A stretch of 64,000 nucleotides of DNA. Source: Ciona intestinalis. Its lineage: Eukaryota > Chordata > Ascidiacea > Phlebobranchia > Cionidae. The stretch is taken from contig NC_020168.2 in assembly GCF_000224145.3 (NCBI RefSeq), positions 1,796,921 through 1,860,920 of the forward strand, in the 5' to 3' direction. Under the pieces are notes generated by a model. It did not search any database. It had not been told where the DNA came from and worked only from the letters and a program-made list of their open reading frames with translations. Below, piece by piece: positions 55,656-64,000 of the stretch; position 1 is the stretch's first letter, and the number at the start of each line of letters is the position of its first letter. The position numbers and the translations under genes were made by a program.

Positions 55656-56661
55656 ATGGCACAGAAGAATCCGTTTCATGAAAAGTTATTGAATTTATTA
55701 AAAAATGCATGGAATATTGATTTAAATGATGATTTAATAAAAGATTTGCCTCGAAAATGGGAAAAACACGGGGATCTTGTTATGCTGCCCTCCAATTGCT
55801 TCCACTTAAAGGTTTGGGCTCAACTTCCCCAAGAGCAGCTATGGAAGTATGTTGCTGAAGCACTTAACGTAAATAGAGTGGCACAGCAGAAGAATATATT
55901 AAACAGTGACTACCGTTCACCACAAGTAGTTATGTTGCTTGGTGATGATACCTGGGTGACACATATTGACAATAGAATAATTTATAAATTTGATATTACC
56001 AAGTCGATGTTTTCATCTGGAAACATCACAGAGAAAATCAGAATGGCAAACTTAAATTGTGATGGGGAAATTGTTATAGATATGTTTGCAGGAATTGGAT
56101 ATTTCACTTTGCCACTTCTTGTTCATTCGAAGGCAAGATTTGTACATGCGTGTGAATGGAATCCTGATTCTGTAACAGCATTGAAAGCAAATTTACTGCT
56201 AAATAAAGTGGAATCCAAATGTAAAATATATGAAGGAGATAACAGAGTTGTGTGTCCCACTGAAGTGGGTGACCGGATAATTCTTGGCCTTATTCCCACT
56301 GCGGAACAAAGTTATATTGCTGCATGTAAAGCACTAAAAGTGAAAGGTGGGATTTTTCACATACACCATAATGTCACGTCAATAAAAAACAATGACACAG
56401 AGAAAATAAACAGATTATTTTAATGGTGACATAAAATATGAAAATTTAACATGCAACCGTAAAATTAAAAAGGATTGGATGCAGTGGGCTCTTAACACAT
56501 GTAAACAACTTTTAACCATTCTTAAACAGGTTAAATCATGCAACAGCATGCCGGGTTGGTGTATAACTTTGGTACACATTGAACGAGTGAAATCATATGC
56601 ACCATGTATTGATCATCTAGTTTTAGACCTAGTTATTCATCACAAATCTTTAAGTACTTAA
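55656..56661 (+). CDS. TRMT12: tRNA wybutosine-synthesizing protein 2 homologue (TYW2/TRMT12), with a frame break
   Basis: An intronless gene. The first frame (55656-56423) gives 255 residues with TYW2 features: LPRKWEKHGDLVMLP, YKFDITKSMFSSGNITEK, the SAM-binding DMFAGIGYF (142-150), HACEWNP and GLIPTAEQSY (211-220). It then stops, but a frame shifted by one base, open from 56410 to the stop at 56661, supplies the expected C terminus (KKDWMQWALNTC, ERVKSYAPCIDHLVLDL). TYW2 transfers the aminocarboxypropyl group of SAM to the modified guanosine 37 of tRNA-Phe in the cytosol. The overlap of the frames (56410-56423) places the break there. It may be an assembly error, a recent mutation or a programmed shift. 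The N-terminal ~100 residues of vertebrate TRMT12 are absent. PGAM5 follows after 130 bases. Confidence 0.88.
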
Positions 56662-56791
56662 TCTATGAATATTTATATTTTTAATTTCATGCTCCCAAAC
56701 ATGTCTAGTTTAAGTGCACTTATTTAAGAAACTGTTGGTCCAAGTTGTAGCCTATTTCTTTTATTGTACAGGTTTTACTTAAACTGTATAG
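56662..56791 (+). promoter_or_regulatory. TYW2-PGAM5 intercistronic spacer with strong acceptor
   Basis: The 130-base spacer has no AATAAA. The pyrimidine-rich ATTTCTTTTATTGTACAG ends at 56771, 20 bases before the PGAM5 ATG, with no plausible donor in the spacer. This fits spliced-leader addition to a downstream cistron. Confidence 0.55.
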
Positions 56792-57562
56792 ATGGTTTCT
56801 CATAAGATGCTTAGATTAGCAACTGCAGTTACTGGTGGTTGTGGTACACTGCTGTTGTACTTTAAGTTAAACTGTGACACAAGGAATACTGCTTCTGCAG
56901 CAAGTGTGGAGCCATCATGTAAATGGGATTCTGATTGGGATAAAAGGGCAAATGACAAAGCTAAAGCTACAAGAAATATAATTTTAATTCGGCACGGTCA
57001 ATATAACCTGGCTGGTTCTGGTGATAAGGAGCGCTATTTGACTGAACTTGGAAAAGAGCAAGCCATTCGTACTGGAATACGTTTAAAGGAGCTAGGTTTA
57101 GCTAAGCTTACAACACATTTTGTCAAGTCTACAATGACTCGTGCTCAGCAGACTGGTGATCTTATATACAAGCAGTTGGAAAATGATGAAATTCCAGTGG
57201 AAGATTCGGATTTGATTCGAGAAGGAGCTCCTGTTGAACCGGAACCACCCATTCAATCATGGAATCCAGATCCAAAAACATTTTTTCTAGATGGAGCACG
57301 TATAGAAACTGCATTTCGTCACTTTATTCACCGAGCAAATCCAGAGCAGGAATTTGATTCCACGGAAGTGATAGTTTGCCACGGGAATGTGATTCGGTAT
57401 TTTGTTTGTCGGGCTTTGCAGTTGCCACCTGAAGCGTGGCTGCGTTTAAGTTTACGTCATGGAAGCATTACTTGGTTATCTGTACGTCCTAATGGAAGAG
57501 TTTCAATTAAATGTCTTGGTGATTCCGGTCATTTACCAGCAGATAAACTTACTTTTGAATAA
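56792..57562 (+). CDS. PGAM5: PGAM5 mitochondrial Ser/Thr/His phosphatase
   Basis: An intronless 256-residue protein. A short N terminus with one membrane helix (about 7-24) replaces the mitochondrial anchor. WDSDWDKR (45-52) matches the WDxNWDxR motif that activates PGAM5 by multimer contacts. The phosphoglycerate-mutase-fold core has the catalytic RHG (Arg67, His68), Arg117 in STMTRAQQT, Glu144 in [11 protein letters not shown] and the second histidine His197 in [22 protein letters not shown] and [15 protein letters not shown] complete the family pattern. PGAM5 dephosphorylates proteins in mitochondria and affects fission, mitophagy and cell death. The ATG at 56792 is preferred; 56807 (MLRLA) would also keep the anchor. 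The length is somewhat below the vertebrate form because the linker after the anchor is short. ATTAAA at 57599-57604 may end the mRNA. Confidence 0.95.
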   Translation: MVSHKMLRLATAVTGGCGTLLLYFKLNCDTRNTASAASVEPSCKWDSDWDKRANDKAKATRNIILIRHGQYNLAGSGDKERYLTELGKEQAIRTGIRLKELGLAKLTTHFVKSTMTRAQQTGDLIYKQLENDEIPVEDSDLIREGAPVEPEPPIQSWNPDPKTFFLDGARIETAFRHFIHRANPEQEFDSTEVIVCHGNVIRYFVCRALQLPPEAWLRLSLRHGSITWLSVRPNGRVSIKCLGDSGHLPADKLTFE

Positions 57563-57974
57563 TATTGTGTGGTTCTCAATCTTATACCTTATTGTGATAT
57601 TAAATTACACCTTTTTTAGTTCATAGGTTGTTTCTCAGTATAAATCACGTATCGAAAATCTAGACTCAATCTACACTTGAGTTTTTACACATTTACTTCT
57701 CTAACTTAGTTTTGCCGTAAAGTTATTTTTGTAAGACTTGGTTTTGTTTTCTATTAAGTATCAATGCAACTATAATCTGTATTGTGTATGTCTCATTTTA
57801 TAATTAATACTTCTTGTGGTCATCCTGGTTAACTTAAAGCTACTTCAAACACCATTCTATATTGCATGATTCAATGTGGACTAAATTTTAAATATTTACT
57901 AAATTTAAATATAATTCCCTTTTTGCTTGTATAAAGGATTTGTAGGTTCTAGTTTATACAAACTCCCACCAATC
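57563..57974 (+). other. PGAM5-SNF spacer
   Basis: A 412-base AT-rich spacer. ATTAAA (57599-57604) follows PGAM5. Two AG sites, TTGTATAAAG (ends 57936) and GATTTGTAG (ends 57945), lie 29-38 bases before the SNF ATG. The spacing is long for an operon junction, so the third gene may have its own promoter. Confidence 0.4.
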
Positions 57975-59285
57975 ATGGATATTAAACCAACACATACAAT
58001 ATATGCCAACAATTTAAATGAAAAAATTAAGAAAGAAGGTAAATATGATACCAGGGTAGTGTTTTGTGTTCCATTGGGTTGTCATCTGGAAACAGAAATG
58101 TTAACTGTGCTGGTGCGATATACTCTTTAAATATATTTTCGCTCTCAGGCCTTTAGTTCATGTATTCTTACTTAACTATACATTTACATGTTAAATAAAG
58201 CATTAAGAGACAGTTGCCCTTAAATCGTTTAATCTGTTTTTTTTATGTATACAGAACTAAAGAAGTCTCTGTATGCCATCTTTTCTCAGTTCGGTCAAAT
58301 CCTTGACATCGTTGCGATGAAAACTTTGAAGATGAGAGGACAAGCTTTTGTTATCTTCAAGGAAATTAGCAGTGCAACAAATGCTTTGCGTTCCATGCAG
58401 GGATTCCCATTTTATGACAAACCGATGGTAGAAGATTCATTTATTTACTTTTAAGTCGTTTTTCCTTTTTTTTTACACTTTTTTTAAAAATTATTACGGT
58501 ATTATGCAGAGATTAGCTTATTCGAAAAAAGATTCCGACGTTATTGCCAAAATGAAAGGCACATACCAAGAGAGAACAAAAGAAAAGAAAAAGAAGAAAA
58601 AGGAACCGAAAAAGGTACAAATTTTATATATTTGTGTATGTCTGTGATATTTTATGTAATATTTTATTTTTTATTACAGCCCAAAGCTGTTTCTGCTGCA
58701 CCAAAAGGACAAGGTTAGTATTTAATATTTCTAATGACTACCAATTTGGCATAATATTTCTGCAATTGCACATACATCATAGACGATACAATCTATTGAA
58801 ACTGTTTACATAAAAAAAATGGGGATAACTGGTCACTGTTTTTGAATTTGCTTCATATCAAGTTGGTATTACAGTTAGTTTGTCGCAGGTGCAGGTGGGC
58901 GTGCAGATGATGATGGAAGCAAAAATCCACCAAATCATATTTTGTTTCTCAATAACTTACCTCCAGAAACTCAAGAAGAAATGCTTAATATGCTGTTCAA
59001 CAGGTGCTGTTTACATTATTGTAACTTTATAGTTCACAACTTACAAATATTGTGCTGTTGTATATGTTAGCTATTTTTTTTGTTAACTACTAAATAAAAT
59101 TTCCGAACAATTCTGCTTGTCACAGATTCAATGGTTTCAAGGAAGTGAGACTGGTGCCTGGTCGACATGACATTGCATTTGTTGAGTTTGAAGGTGAGCA
59201 GCAAGCATCAGAGGCAAAAGGTGCTTTACAAGGATTTAAAATATCTCCAAGCAATGCAATGAAAGTTACTTTTGCCAAGAAATAA
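57975..59285 (+). CDS. SNRPB2: U1A/U2B'' (SNF-type) spliceosomal RNA-binding protein
   Basis: Six exons join in phase into 216 residues: 57975-58038, 58255-58427, 58510-58614, 58680-58713, 58889-59003 and 59126-59285. RRM1 (about 7-86) has RNP2 TIYANNL and RNP1 RGQAFVIF with [18 protein letters not shown] and [17 protein letters not shown] lysine-rich linker ([12 protein letters not shown]) and a Gly-rich stretch precede RRM2 (about 143-216; [29 protein letters not shown], ending KVTFAKK). These proteins bind stem-loop RNA of U1 and U2 snRNPs in the nucleus. The short linker and total length match Drosophila SNF, one protein serving both snRNPs. [10 protein letters not shown] is closer to vertebrate U2B''. 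Whether Ciona has a separate U1A cannot be told from this window. AATAAA at 59449-59454 follows the stop. Confidence 0.93.
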
Positions 59286-60419
59286 GTCGCCAGATGAATG
59301 TACAATCTTAAAATCATTTTATTAGTTTGCGATTGACAGTGAAGTGGAATTTATACATGATTATCATCATTATGTTTCTCTGGTATTTGTTTTTAAGCGA
59401 CTGCACCCAAGGCATTTGCATTGCACACTTGGTGTCGCAATTTTGTTAAATAAAAGTGAAATAAATTCAATTGTAGACTTTTATTTATTTTTTTGTCGGC
59501 GTGGTGGAAGGAGCACTATGCTGCAGTGCTTTCAGCCATGTCACAGAAATAATTGGGTTCACACGAAACAATATAAAATCCTGTCAACAAGGCCAACCAG
59601 TTAGTGGATAAGAACAAAGAAACATCTAAAACAAGAAATCATTGTTTGGATAATTAAGAAAAAGATGTTCCGCTTACTTATATTGGGAATTGCAGAAAGA
59701 AAATCTTGTCGACATTTCGATTTGTTACGAATATATCGGTCTTCGCATATTCCGTTTAGTACGGCTAGCGGACGGTTGTTCGCAAGGAATGCAGTCGAGA
59801 GGTCAGCTCCCCTCGGATGGTGGCAGACTGGCAGCTAATACACCAGGGATAGTGTTTAAAAGGACAACATGTCTTATGTTTTGAACAAGCAAGCTGTGTT
59901 AAGAAGCGAGATAATAGAAGAAGCAGATTTCAAAAAATAGAATAGCCGGGGTCGCAGCAATGAAAGGCAACAAAGTGTGTGTTACCAGGCAAGATGTTCT
60001 GAATCTGTTCGAAACGTTACCGTGAGTAAACTAAATTTACAGCATTCGACTGTACGAATCCGACACTGTTAACGAGTGTTTTTACCGATATTTCTAGTGA
60101 AAAGCAAGATAAAGCATGAGGCAAAAGTAGCGCACGCTCCACTTTCATAAAGCGCGATGAAAGCATGACTAAAAGCGAACGTGCCTTTGGGGTGCCTTAC
60201 CGCATTGGTGCGTATCGAACAATAAAACAAACAGCGCTCTATCTGGAAAGCGCTTTAAAGAATGACTTAAGGCGACTTTGCTTCATTGGTGGGAATTCGG
60301 CCTTAACGTAGTAATATAGGATGGATTCATGGCGCCATGGTTGGGTTCCAATATCCTTTCTACATAAAACGCTGCATAAATTGCAATGAAAAGAGAAGAT
60401 CTGGAAGAAAACCCGATTT
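59286..60419. other. SNF 3' flank and a possible first exon of an unrecognised gene
   Basis: The SNF 3' UTR ends near the AATAAA at 59449-59454. At 59960-60012 an ATG frame (MKGNKVCVTRQDVLNLF and on) runs into GTGAGTAAAC at about 60021, a consensus donor. I found no downstream exon in matching phase, so this is only a candidate first exon. A run with weak GCGCTCT/AAAGCGC symmetry lies at about 60232-60258. Confidence 0.25.
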
Positions 60420-61590
60420 TTAAGGGAAAAAAAACAATAAAACACACGAGGAGTTATTTACTATCTGCACAGCAAGTAAAATTTTCCAAATTCGAAAACA
60501 CACAGAATAAGATGGGACAGTTTGAAACCAGTGTTAATTTTGATTATTAAGTGTATTTATAAATAGGAATATACGTAAATAACACGAAACAGTACTGTAC
60601 GCTTTGAAAATTAAGTCGAAACATTCTTTTTTTGTCCTACTGCTATAGTTTTTAACATGTTACCTATACATTATATTATTGCATAACAATTGGTATTGTT
60701 TGAACGACAATGGGTAATGTTTGAACATCAATGGATAAATATTGTATCCTACAACTGTATATGAACTTGTATTAACAGAAAATTGATAACAACTATTGAT
60801 AAAGTTTTTATCTTTGCTACAAATTGGGTATTACTACTTTGTTTTTGGCACAAGCCCCTTCTTATAAACTAACACCAAGTGCAAATGACCAAATTTCGAA
60901 TATATTTTCAAAATATTATCTTTTTATTATATCAGTATCTTATAGTTGAAACCCCCTGAGGAATAAATTACTAAATTAAAATCAAATCTTTCAAAGTTTG
61001 GCTGCTTTGGCAATGAAAACATGCAAAACTACAATGTGGGGGAAGATTGGAGTCTAAATTGAAATATATTTACATTAGGAGTATTCTACAACTTGTAGTT
61101 AACCTACCGAGTTTAACAGGCTGTGTTAGTTTCTTTACCATGTAAACTTTTTATATATATACTGTTAAACGGATATTTTGTTGTTGTTTTTATCTCAAAT
61201 TAAAGTCATAGTGACCCCTGCCTGTTTTCTTTATGCTTATATCTCAGTGTTTTTTTACAAAACTAAAATTAGTTTTATGAGACAAAATCAAACTGTACGA
61301 AATATTCAAGGTTGTTTTATGAAGCTATGAAACTAGTTTAATCGTTCGCACACGCAAACTAAAAAAAATCATTCAAAGTATACTTTTCCTATTTTACATA
61401 TTTTTTTAATATTTAAAAACAGTAATCAGCTTTGACGGGCGTTTTATAAGGTCGTGGTAATACTATCGAATAATTTCTGTAACCTTATTTTCCGGATTAT
61501 CATTAAATGGGGGTCCGTAAAAAGAAAATTAAAAAAGAGTCTCGTCTGACAAAGTGTCCCATCTTCCCCCACCCTACTATACCACAATTA
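60420..61590 (+). mobile_element. Family B element, left end truncated
   Basis: It begins inside the family (ACACACGAGGAGTTATTTA, 60442-60460) and runs to the right end GTGTCCCATCTTCCCCCACC (61555-61574). It lacks about 40 internal bases around 61370 that other copies have. The final 373 bases recur after the gap at 62740. Confidence 0.75.
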
Positions 61591-61732
61591 ACAACCCTGA
61601 GTTTTATGTCTCATACTGGCAAAGAAACACATGCAAGTACTGCTCAATACCTGTTCACAAAAAAAGCACATTGTAAACAAAGAAAAGGCGACTTCCCTCG
61701 ACCACTGTGTTCCTGTATGCTGCCTCAGGTAT

Positions 61733-61850
61733 AGCGCGTGACTCGCAGGATCCGTCAACTACTGTGGAGAGCGAAACGACCGCTGCTCGAAGCAAGAGAT
61801 CTCATCTCAGCCCTAATGACCTAAGAAACGCAAGAGCCAGGTCAACTAGC
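61733..61850 (+). other. Exon-like open segment missing from the second copy
   Basis: An open frame (IARDSQDPSTTVESETTAAR, continuing to RNARARSTS) is preceded by GCTGCCTCAG (ends 61731) and followed by a consensus GTGAGT donor at 61851. It is Ser/Thr/Arg-rich without recognised domain. The phase does not match the candidate exon at 59960. Coding status is unproven. Confidence 0.25.
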
Positions 61851-62349
61851 GTGAGTGGTAAAAATATAGAAGGCTTATAGGGAAAAAAATATGGAACGCG
61901 ATATAGAAGGTTCACTATACAAAACAATCAGACAGCTATTTCTGCTGGAGCTGCAGCAACGAATTTTTAATATCCAAAGTTTGCTTTGCAACAACCTAAT
62001 CTTGACAAGCTTCGAGAGTGAAACACCTGCATATTCACTATGCAAAGATACCATGTGACGCCGAGCTGAAGAATGGTACAGCCAGAGTGTGGAAGGTGGA
62101 GCGTACCAATGTGCGAACTGCCAAAGGTATACTTCACACATTGTAAGTGCAGTCAATTAAATGTTTGTTTCTTTGGTAAACCTTTAAGTAACGCTTGCAA
62201 CAACGCTAAATAACGCATTGCTCCAGAGAGAAACAAAAACTTGTAAAGTGGCAATACTTTCTCAACAAAAGACTATCGTTTAAAGTAACACACGGCGGAT
62301 CCAACCGGACGGTGGTTGATAACAACGTTAAAGATTAAGATTAACAGCA

Positions 62350-62689
62350 TGATGAATGAATGAATGAATGAATGAATAAATGAATAAATGAATGAATGAA
62401 TGAATGAATGAATGAATGAATGAATGAATGAATGCAGCTTACTTTATCCTCGCGTGGCCGGAACACGGCGGTCGTAATAACACCTTGTGCTAGCTTACGA
62501 GTTACCATGTATGTTACTTTGTGGGTGATTATTATTATTATTTTTTTTATTTTTTTGTATGTATGGCTGATAACTTGTAAACCCATTAGTGACCACTGAG
62601 TTAAAGTTGAAGCAGTTGCGTTAAGTGTCTTGCCCTTGCCCAAGAACACATACGCCCACAATGGTAGCAGCGACGAGCCTTGAACCCAT
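62350..62689 (-). mobile_element. tRNA-derived SINE with (GAAT)n tail, truncated by the gap
   Basis: Read on the - strand: body with CCACAATGG... and CAGCCATACATACAAAAAAA, then CATGGTAACTCGTAAGCTAG, CGGCCACGCGAGGATAAAGT and a CATT run of about 20 units (62353-62434 on +). The head falls in the N gap. The tetranucleotide run is thus the SINE's 3' tail, not an independent microsatellite. Confidence 0.75.
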
Positions 62690-62739
62690 NNNNNNNNNNN
62701 NNNNNNNNNNNNNNNNNNNNNNNNNNNNNNNNNNNNNNN
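62690..62739. other. Assembly gap (50 N)
   Basis: Splits the large duplication; sequence after it restarts in family B. Confidence 0.99.
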
Positions 62740-63611
62740 CTTTATGCTTATATCTCAGTGTTTTTTTACAAAACTAAAATTAGTTTTATGAGACAAAATC
62801 AAACTGTACGAAATATTCAAGGTTGTTTTATGAAGCTATGAAACTAGTTTAATCGTTCGCACACGGAAACTAAAAAAATTCATTCAAAGTATACTTTTCC
62901 TATTTTACATATTTTTTAATATTTAAAAACAGTAATCAGCTTTGACGGGCGTTTTATAAGGTCGTGATAATACTATCGAATAATTTCTGTAACCTTATTT
63001 TCCGGATTATCATTAAATGGGGGTCCGTAAAAAGAAAATTAAAAAAGAGTCTCGTCTGACAAAGTGTCCCATCTTCCCCCACCCTACTATACCACAATTA
63101 ACAACCCTGAGCGTGAGTGGTAAAAATATAGAAGGCTTATAAGGAAAAAAATATGGAACGCGATATAGAAGGTTCACTATACAAAACAATCAGACAGCTA
63201 TTTCTGCTGGAGCTGCAGCAACGAATTTTTAATATCCAAAGTTTGCTTTGCAACAACCTAATCTTGACAAGCTTCGAGAGTGAAACACCTGCATATTCAC
63301 TATGCAAAGATACCATGTGACGCCGAGCTGAAGAATGGTACAGCCAGAGTGTGGAAGGTGGAGCGTACCAATGTGCGAACTGCCAAAGGTATACTTCACA
63401 CATTGTAAGTGCAGTCAATTAAATGTTTGTTTCTTTGGTAAACCTTTAAGTAACGCTTGCAACAACGCTAAATAACGCATTGCTCCAGAGAGAAACAAAA
63501 ACTTGTAAAGTGGCAATACTTTCTCAACAAAAGACTATCGTTTAAAGTAACACACGGCGGATCCAACCGGACGGTGGTTGATAACAACGTTAAAGATTAA
63601 GATTAACAGCA

Positions 63612-63990
63612 TGATGAATGAATGAATGAATGAATGAATAAATGAATAAATGAATGAATGAATGAATGAATGAATGAATGAATGAATGAATGAATGCAGC
63701 TTACTTTATCCTCGCGTGGCCGGAACACGGCGGTCGTAATAACACCTTGTGCTAGCTTACGAGTTACCATGTATGTTACTTTGTGGGTGATTATTATTAT
63801 TATTTTTTTTATTTTTTTGTATGTATGGCTGATAACTTGTAAACCCATTAGTGACCACTGAGTTAAAGTTGAAGCAGTTGCGTTAAGTGTCTTGCCCTTG
63901 CCCAAGAACACATACGCCCACAATGGTAGCAGCGACGAGCCTTGAACCCATTACATCTGGGTTACAGGCAGGCGCGCTAACTATTAACCA
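63612..63990 (-). mobile_element. Complete tRNA-derived SINE with (GAAT)n tail
   Basis: This copy keeps the tRNA-like head (TTAGCGCGCCTGCCTGTAAC region near 63960-63985 on -), box B-like GGGTTCAAGGCTCGTCGC, the shared body, the palindrome-like CTCGTAAGCTAG part and the CATT tail (63615-63696 on +). At about 380 bp it is the reference copy for this window. Confidence 0.8.
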
Positions 63991-64000
63991 TGCTAACTAT

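Larger units (their letters stand above)
61229..63951 (+). repeat. Large direct duplication around the 62690-62739 gap
   Basis: 61229-61601 matches 62740-63110 and 61849-62689 matches 63111-63951 almost base for base. The second copy lacks 61602-61848 (247 bases), joined at a single shared G. The near identity, including the GAAT microsatellite, implies either a very recent tandem duplication or two haplotypes placed side by side by the assembler. Confidence 0.9.

Noticed and set aside
61875-62156. Antisense 93-residue frame, repeated at 63137-63418
   Set aside because: Seemingly conserved only because the whole segment is duplicated; no domain. Short + strand frames here (MERDIEGSLYKTIRQL...) are equally unsupported.
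62341-62661. Antisense frame with a repeated Phe-Ile-His-Ser segment (also at 63603-63923)
   Set aside because: It is the CATT tail of the SINE translated; a tetranucleotide run gives an open frame with a period of four residues.
1-64000. Bacterial-type features (Shine-Dalgarno sites, rho-independent terminators, attachment sites)
   Set aside because: Introns, SINEs and animal gene families show that the DNA is from a eukaryotic nuclear genome; such features do not apply.

Overview
The window is eukaryotic and most likely from an ascidian tunicate of the genus Ciona or a close relative. The evidence is small-intron genes with chordate-type proteins (ADAM10, BROX, YIF1, PGAM5), head-to-tail genes spaced as in the trans-spliced operons known from Ciona, AT-rich non-coding DNA, and many copies of a mobile family whose ends read GGGGGAAGATGGGACAC. 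Species identity is an inference; no alignment was run. Four runs of exactly 50 N (10087-10136, 23224-23273, 52482-52531, 62690-62739) are scaffold gap placeholders. All recognised genes lie on the + strand. Exon boundaries were set by hand from GT/AG sites, reading-phase continuity and recalled family sequence.

Layout. 1-7140: repeat-rich intergenic DNA with nested DNA transposon-like elements, tRNA-derived SINEs and inverted-repeat elements. 7241-16244: UBL5, the SLX1 endonuclease gene and BROX, a likely three-gene operon; BROX introns hold a hAT-type element and a decayed P/THAP9-type transposon. 16245-19172: gene-poor, with a TATA box and two CRE palindromes ahead of an intronless death-domain gene (19173-20135). 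20136-23917: repeats, a hAT element with perfect target duplication, tandem and direct duplications. 23918-29264: YIF1 (8 exons). 30602-37598: ADAM10 (17 exons). 38912-39454: intronless gene with a possible death-fold C terminus. 40492-46234: AidB/ACDH-11-type acyl-CoA dehydrogenase (13 exons). 46235-49108: repeats. 49109-54855: a small secreted protein with a short collagen stretch, a fibrinogen-like part and a CNTNAP-like cysteine-rich end, with a large repeat-filled intron. 55656-56661: TYW2/TRMT12 tRNA-wybutosine enzyme with a single-base frame break. 56792-57562: PGAM5. 57975-59285: U1A/U2B'' (SNF-type) spliceosomal protein. 59286-64000: repeats, a near-identical duplication around the last gap, and weak traces of an unrecognised gene.

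The genes do not form one pathway. UBL5 and SNF are splicing factors; SLX1 resolves DNA junctions; BROX is an ESCRT-linked membrane protein; YIF1 acts in ER-Golgi traffic; ADAM10 is a surface sheddase; the acyl-CoA dehydrogenase and PGAM5 are probably mitochondrial. Their proximity is best explained by genome compaction and operon formation. I found no clearly new biological system. The strongest leads are the candidate operons, the two lineage-restricted intronless death-fold genes, the collagen/CNTNAP-like secreted protein, the TYW2 frame break, and the layered transposon insertions with readable empty sites.
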